This document shows, piece after piece, positions 62,449 through 64,000 of a DNA stretch of 64,000 nucleotides (positions are counted from its first letter, which is position 1; each line of letters opens with the position of its first letter). The stretch comes from Streptomyces sp. NBC_01549. GTDB taxonomy: Bacteria; Actinomycetota; Actinomycetes; Streptomycetales; Streptomycetaceae. Location: contig NZ_JAPEPW010000001.1 in the NCBI RefSeq assembly GCF_026339955.1, positions 6,779,001-6,843,000 of the forward strand, in the 5' to 3' direction. The translations under genes and the position numbers were made by a program. The notes beneath the pieces were generated by a model that saw only the letters and a list, made by a program, of their open reading frames with translations, searched no databases and was not told the DNA's origin.

Positions 62449-63492
62449 CTAGTCCTCGGTCAGTCCCGCGACCCGGGCGAGCCCGCGGAAGGAGTCCAGC
62501 AGGGCCTGGCGGTCGTACGTACTGGTCGTGACCAGCACCTCCTGCGCGCCGGTCTCCTCGATCAACGTCTCCAGCTCGTGCTCGACCTGCTTCTCGGTGC
62601 CCGAGATCTGTCCCGCGAGCGCCGACTCGTAGAAATGCCGCTCCTTGCCGTTCATCGCGAGGTCCTCGACCCGCTCGGCGGGCGGCAGCGGCGGGAACGT
62701 GCCGTGCGTGCGGGAGTACGCCATCGACCAGGCCTCCGGGAGGAGCAGCCGCCTCGCCTCCTGTGGGGTCGCGGCGACCGCGACGGCACCGGAGACGACG
62801 ACGTACGGCTCCGCGGCCCAGACGGAGGGGCGGAACGTCGCGCGGTAGTGGTCGATCCCGCGCCGCATCTTCTCCCGGTTCCTGATGTCCCCGATGACCA
62901 AGGGCAGGCCCGCCCGCGCCGCGATCGTGGCGCCCTCGTTCAGGGCGAGCACGAAGGGCGGCACGGTCAGCCCCTCCGCGGGGCGCGCGTGCACCCCCGC
63001 CGACGACGGGCCGCGGAACCAGCCGAGCAGCTCGTCGAGCTGCCCCGCGAAGTCGTCGGCGACGTCCTTGTCCCGCCCCAGCGCCCTGCGCACCCCGTCC
63101 GTGAAACCGACCGAACGCCCGAGCCCCATGTCGATCCGCCCGGGGAACAGGGACTCGAGCACACCGAACTGCTCGGCCACGACCAGGGGCTGGTGGTTGG
63201 GCAGCATCACCCCACCGGTACCGACCCTGATCTTCCGGGTGGCGGCGGCGACAGCGGCGGCCAGCACGGTGGGCGCCGACCCCGCGACCCCGGGCACGCC
63301 ATGATGCTCCGAGACCCAGATCCGGTGGTATCCGAGCCCTTCCAGCTCCTGGGCCAGCCGCACGGTGTCCCGCAGGGCCTCGGCGGCGTCGTGCCCCTCG
63401 CGGGTGCGCGAGCGGTCCAGGACGGAGAAACGCGTCGCGCCGAGACGGGAGTCCCGTCCCCGCGGAGCTGCGTGATCGAGTGGACTCGGCAT
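62449..63492 (-). CDS. LLM class flavin-dependent oxidoreductase
   Basis: This 347-residue luciferase-like monooxygenase has the family hallmarks W-V-S-E-H-H-G-V, I-R-V-G-T-G-G-V-M-L-P, P-G-R-I-D-M-G-L-G-R and a C-terminal G-T-E-K-Q-V. Such enzymes use reduced FMN or F420; the substrate is unknown. The ATG at 63492 has GAAGGA upstream. It lies 40 bases upstream of the UvrA-like gene on the same strand, so they may once have formed an operon. Confidence 0.9.
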   Translation of the reverse strand: MPSPLDHAAPRGRDSRLGATRFSVLDRSRTREGHDAAEALRDTVRLAQELEGLGYHRIWVSEHHGVPGVAGSAPTVLAAAVAAATRKIRVGTGGVMLPNHQPLVVAEQFGVLESLFPGRIDMGLGRSVGFTDGVRRALGRDKDVADDFAGQLDELLGWFRGPSSAGVHARPAEGLTVPPFVLALNEGATIAARAGLPLVIGDIRNREKMRRGIDHYRATFRPSVWAAEPYVVVSGAVAVAATPQEARRLLLPEAWSMAYSRTHGTFPPLPPAERVEDLAMNGKERHFYESALAGQISGTEKQVEHELETLIEETGAQEVLVTTSTYDRQALLDSFRGLARVAGLTED

Positions 63493-63574
63493 GGTCCTTC
63501 GGATGATACGGACCTCGCGCCGCATCGGCCGTCACAGGGCGTCGCGGGAGATGGTCGCAGGACCGGGGGCTCGC

Positions 63575-64000
63575 TCAGTCCTTGAAGTAGTGGCCCGCCT
63601 CGAGGTCCGGGACGAGTGCGGGGTGCTCGGGGCGCCATCCCAGCAGCTTCTGGGTCAGGGCGCTGGAGGTCGGGTTGTCCAGGGGCACGACGGCGGCCAG
63701 AAAGCCGAAGTGGCGGCTCGCGTCCTCGGCGGTGACACCCGCGACCGGTAGCTTCAGCCGGCGGCCGATGAGCTCGGCGATGTCACGGAAGGGCACACCC
63801 TCGTCGGCGGCCCCGTGCAGGATCGAGCCGGCCGGGGCGGCTTCCAGCGCCAGCCGGAACAGGTGCGCCGCATCGAGCCGGTGCACGGCGGGCCAGCGGT
63901 TCGATCCGTCGCCGACGAAGGCCGACACACCGGTCTCGCGGGCGATGTCGATCAGGGTCGGGACGAAGCCCTTGTCGCCCTCGCCGTGCACAGTCGGCGA
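63575..64000 (-). CDS. NAD-dependent epimerase/dehydratase-like protein, 5' end outside window
   Basis: Only the C-terminal 141 residues are in the window; the frame is open to the last base. The visible part begins S-P-T-V-H-G-E-G-D-K-G-F-V-P and contains W-P-A-V-H-R-L-D-A-A-H-L-F and L-L-G-W-R-P-E-H-P, as in extended short-chain dehydrogenases of the NAD(P)H-binding epimerase type. The Rossmann motif and catalytic residues would lie outside. Function cannot be narrowed further. Confidence 0.82.
   Translation of the reverse strand, partial: SPTVHGEGDKGFVPTLIDIARETGVSAFVGDGSNRWPAVHRLDAAHLFRLALEAAPAGSILHGAADEGVPFRDIAELIGRRLKLPVAGVTAEDASRHFGFLAAVVPLDNPTSSALTQKLLGWRPEHPALVPDLEAGHYFKD

Noticed and set aside
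1..64000. Secondary-metabolite biosynthetic gene cluster, prophage, tRNA or rRNA genes
   Set aside because: No polyketide or peptide synthase, phage structural gene, integrase, cloverleaf or rRNA-like segment was found on either strand.

Overview
The window is about 72 percent G+C by eye, with strongly G/C-biased third codon positions, many GTG starts, 4-base ATGA/GTGA stop/start overlaps, twin-arginine signal peptides and families typical of actinomycetes (LysX, a GGDEF/EAL protein of the RmdA type, DUF574 methyltransferase, DUF6777, a lipase-maturation-factor homologue, a class F sortase). All of this points to a Streptomyces chromosome. The order lipoprotein - DUF574 methyltransferase - GGDEF/EAL protein, followed by LysR - succinate dehydrogenase - GNAT/acyltransferase pair, matches from memory the SCO0930 to SCO0920 neighbourhood of S. 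coelicolor. I see no tRNA, rRNA or CRISPR array.

Left third (2-27614). After a partial GNAT acetyltransferase and an amidase comes a glycan-foraging locus. It has two GH29 alpha-L-fucosidases, a GH20 hexosaminidase/lacto-N-biosidase-like enzyme, a LacI regulator, a sugar ABC importer without its own ATPase, a GH5-like enzyme, a GH85 endo-beta-N-acetylglucosaminidase and a GH38 alpha-mannosidase. This is close to a full set for stripping, importing and dismantling fucosylated N-glycans. Directly after it lies an FCD/GntR-regulated operon with a ribose-type ABC importer, aldo/keto reductase, mutarotase, lactonase, L-fuconate dehydratase and short-chain dehydrogenase: the non-phosphorylating oxidative route for L-fucose. 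The two blocks read as a supply chain, with outer enzymes releasing fucose and the second block consuming it.

Middle (27602-47472). This part holds a lipase-maturation-factor homologue, a DUF6777 lipoprotein, a PAS-GAF-PP2C-HATPase regulator, a frameshifted Fpg/Nei glycosylase, an ECF sigma factor and a zinc-finger anti-sigma factor separated by an unknown gene, a CapA-like lipoprotein, a universal stress protein, LysX and a polysaccharide deacetylase. It ends with a surface-protein neighbourhood (class F sortase and three secreted proteins with C-terminal membrane anchors) and a lipoprotein with Yx(FWY)xxD repeats.

Right third (47473-64000). This part holds the DUF574 methyltransferase and rmdA, a LuxR-type regulator reduced to two fragments, a hydrolase and a short-chain dehydrogenase, a LysR gene divergent from a three-subunit succinate dehydrogenase operon, a putative ornithine-lipid pair, a heavily degraded UvrA-type gene carrying an approximately 390-bp insertion, a flavin-dependent monooxygenase and a partial epimerase-like gene.

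A recurring feature is short tandem duplication at the 5' ends of unrelated genes (11360, 23264, 29143 and 52941). In two of these every repeat unit carries an in-frame GTG, and several units add a purine-rich Shine-Dalgarno-like tract. Three genes are pseudogenes or carry apparent frameshifts (32746, 51047, 60065).
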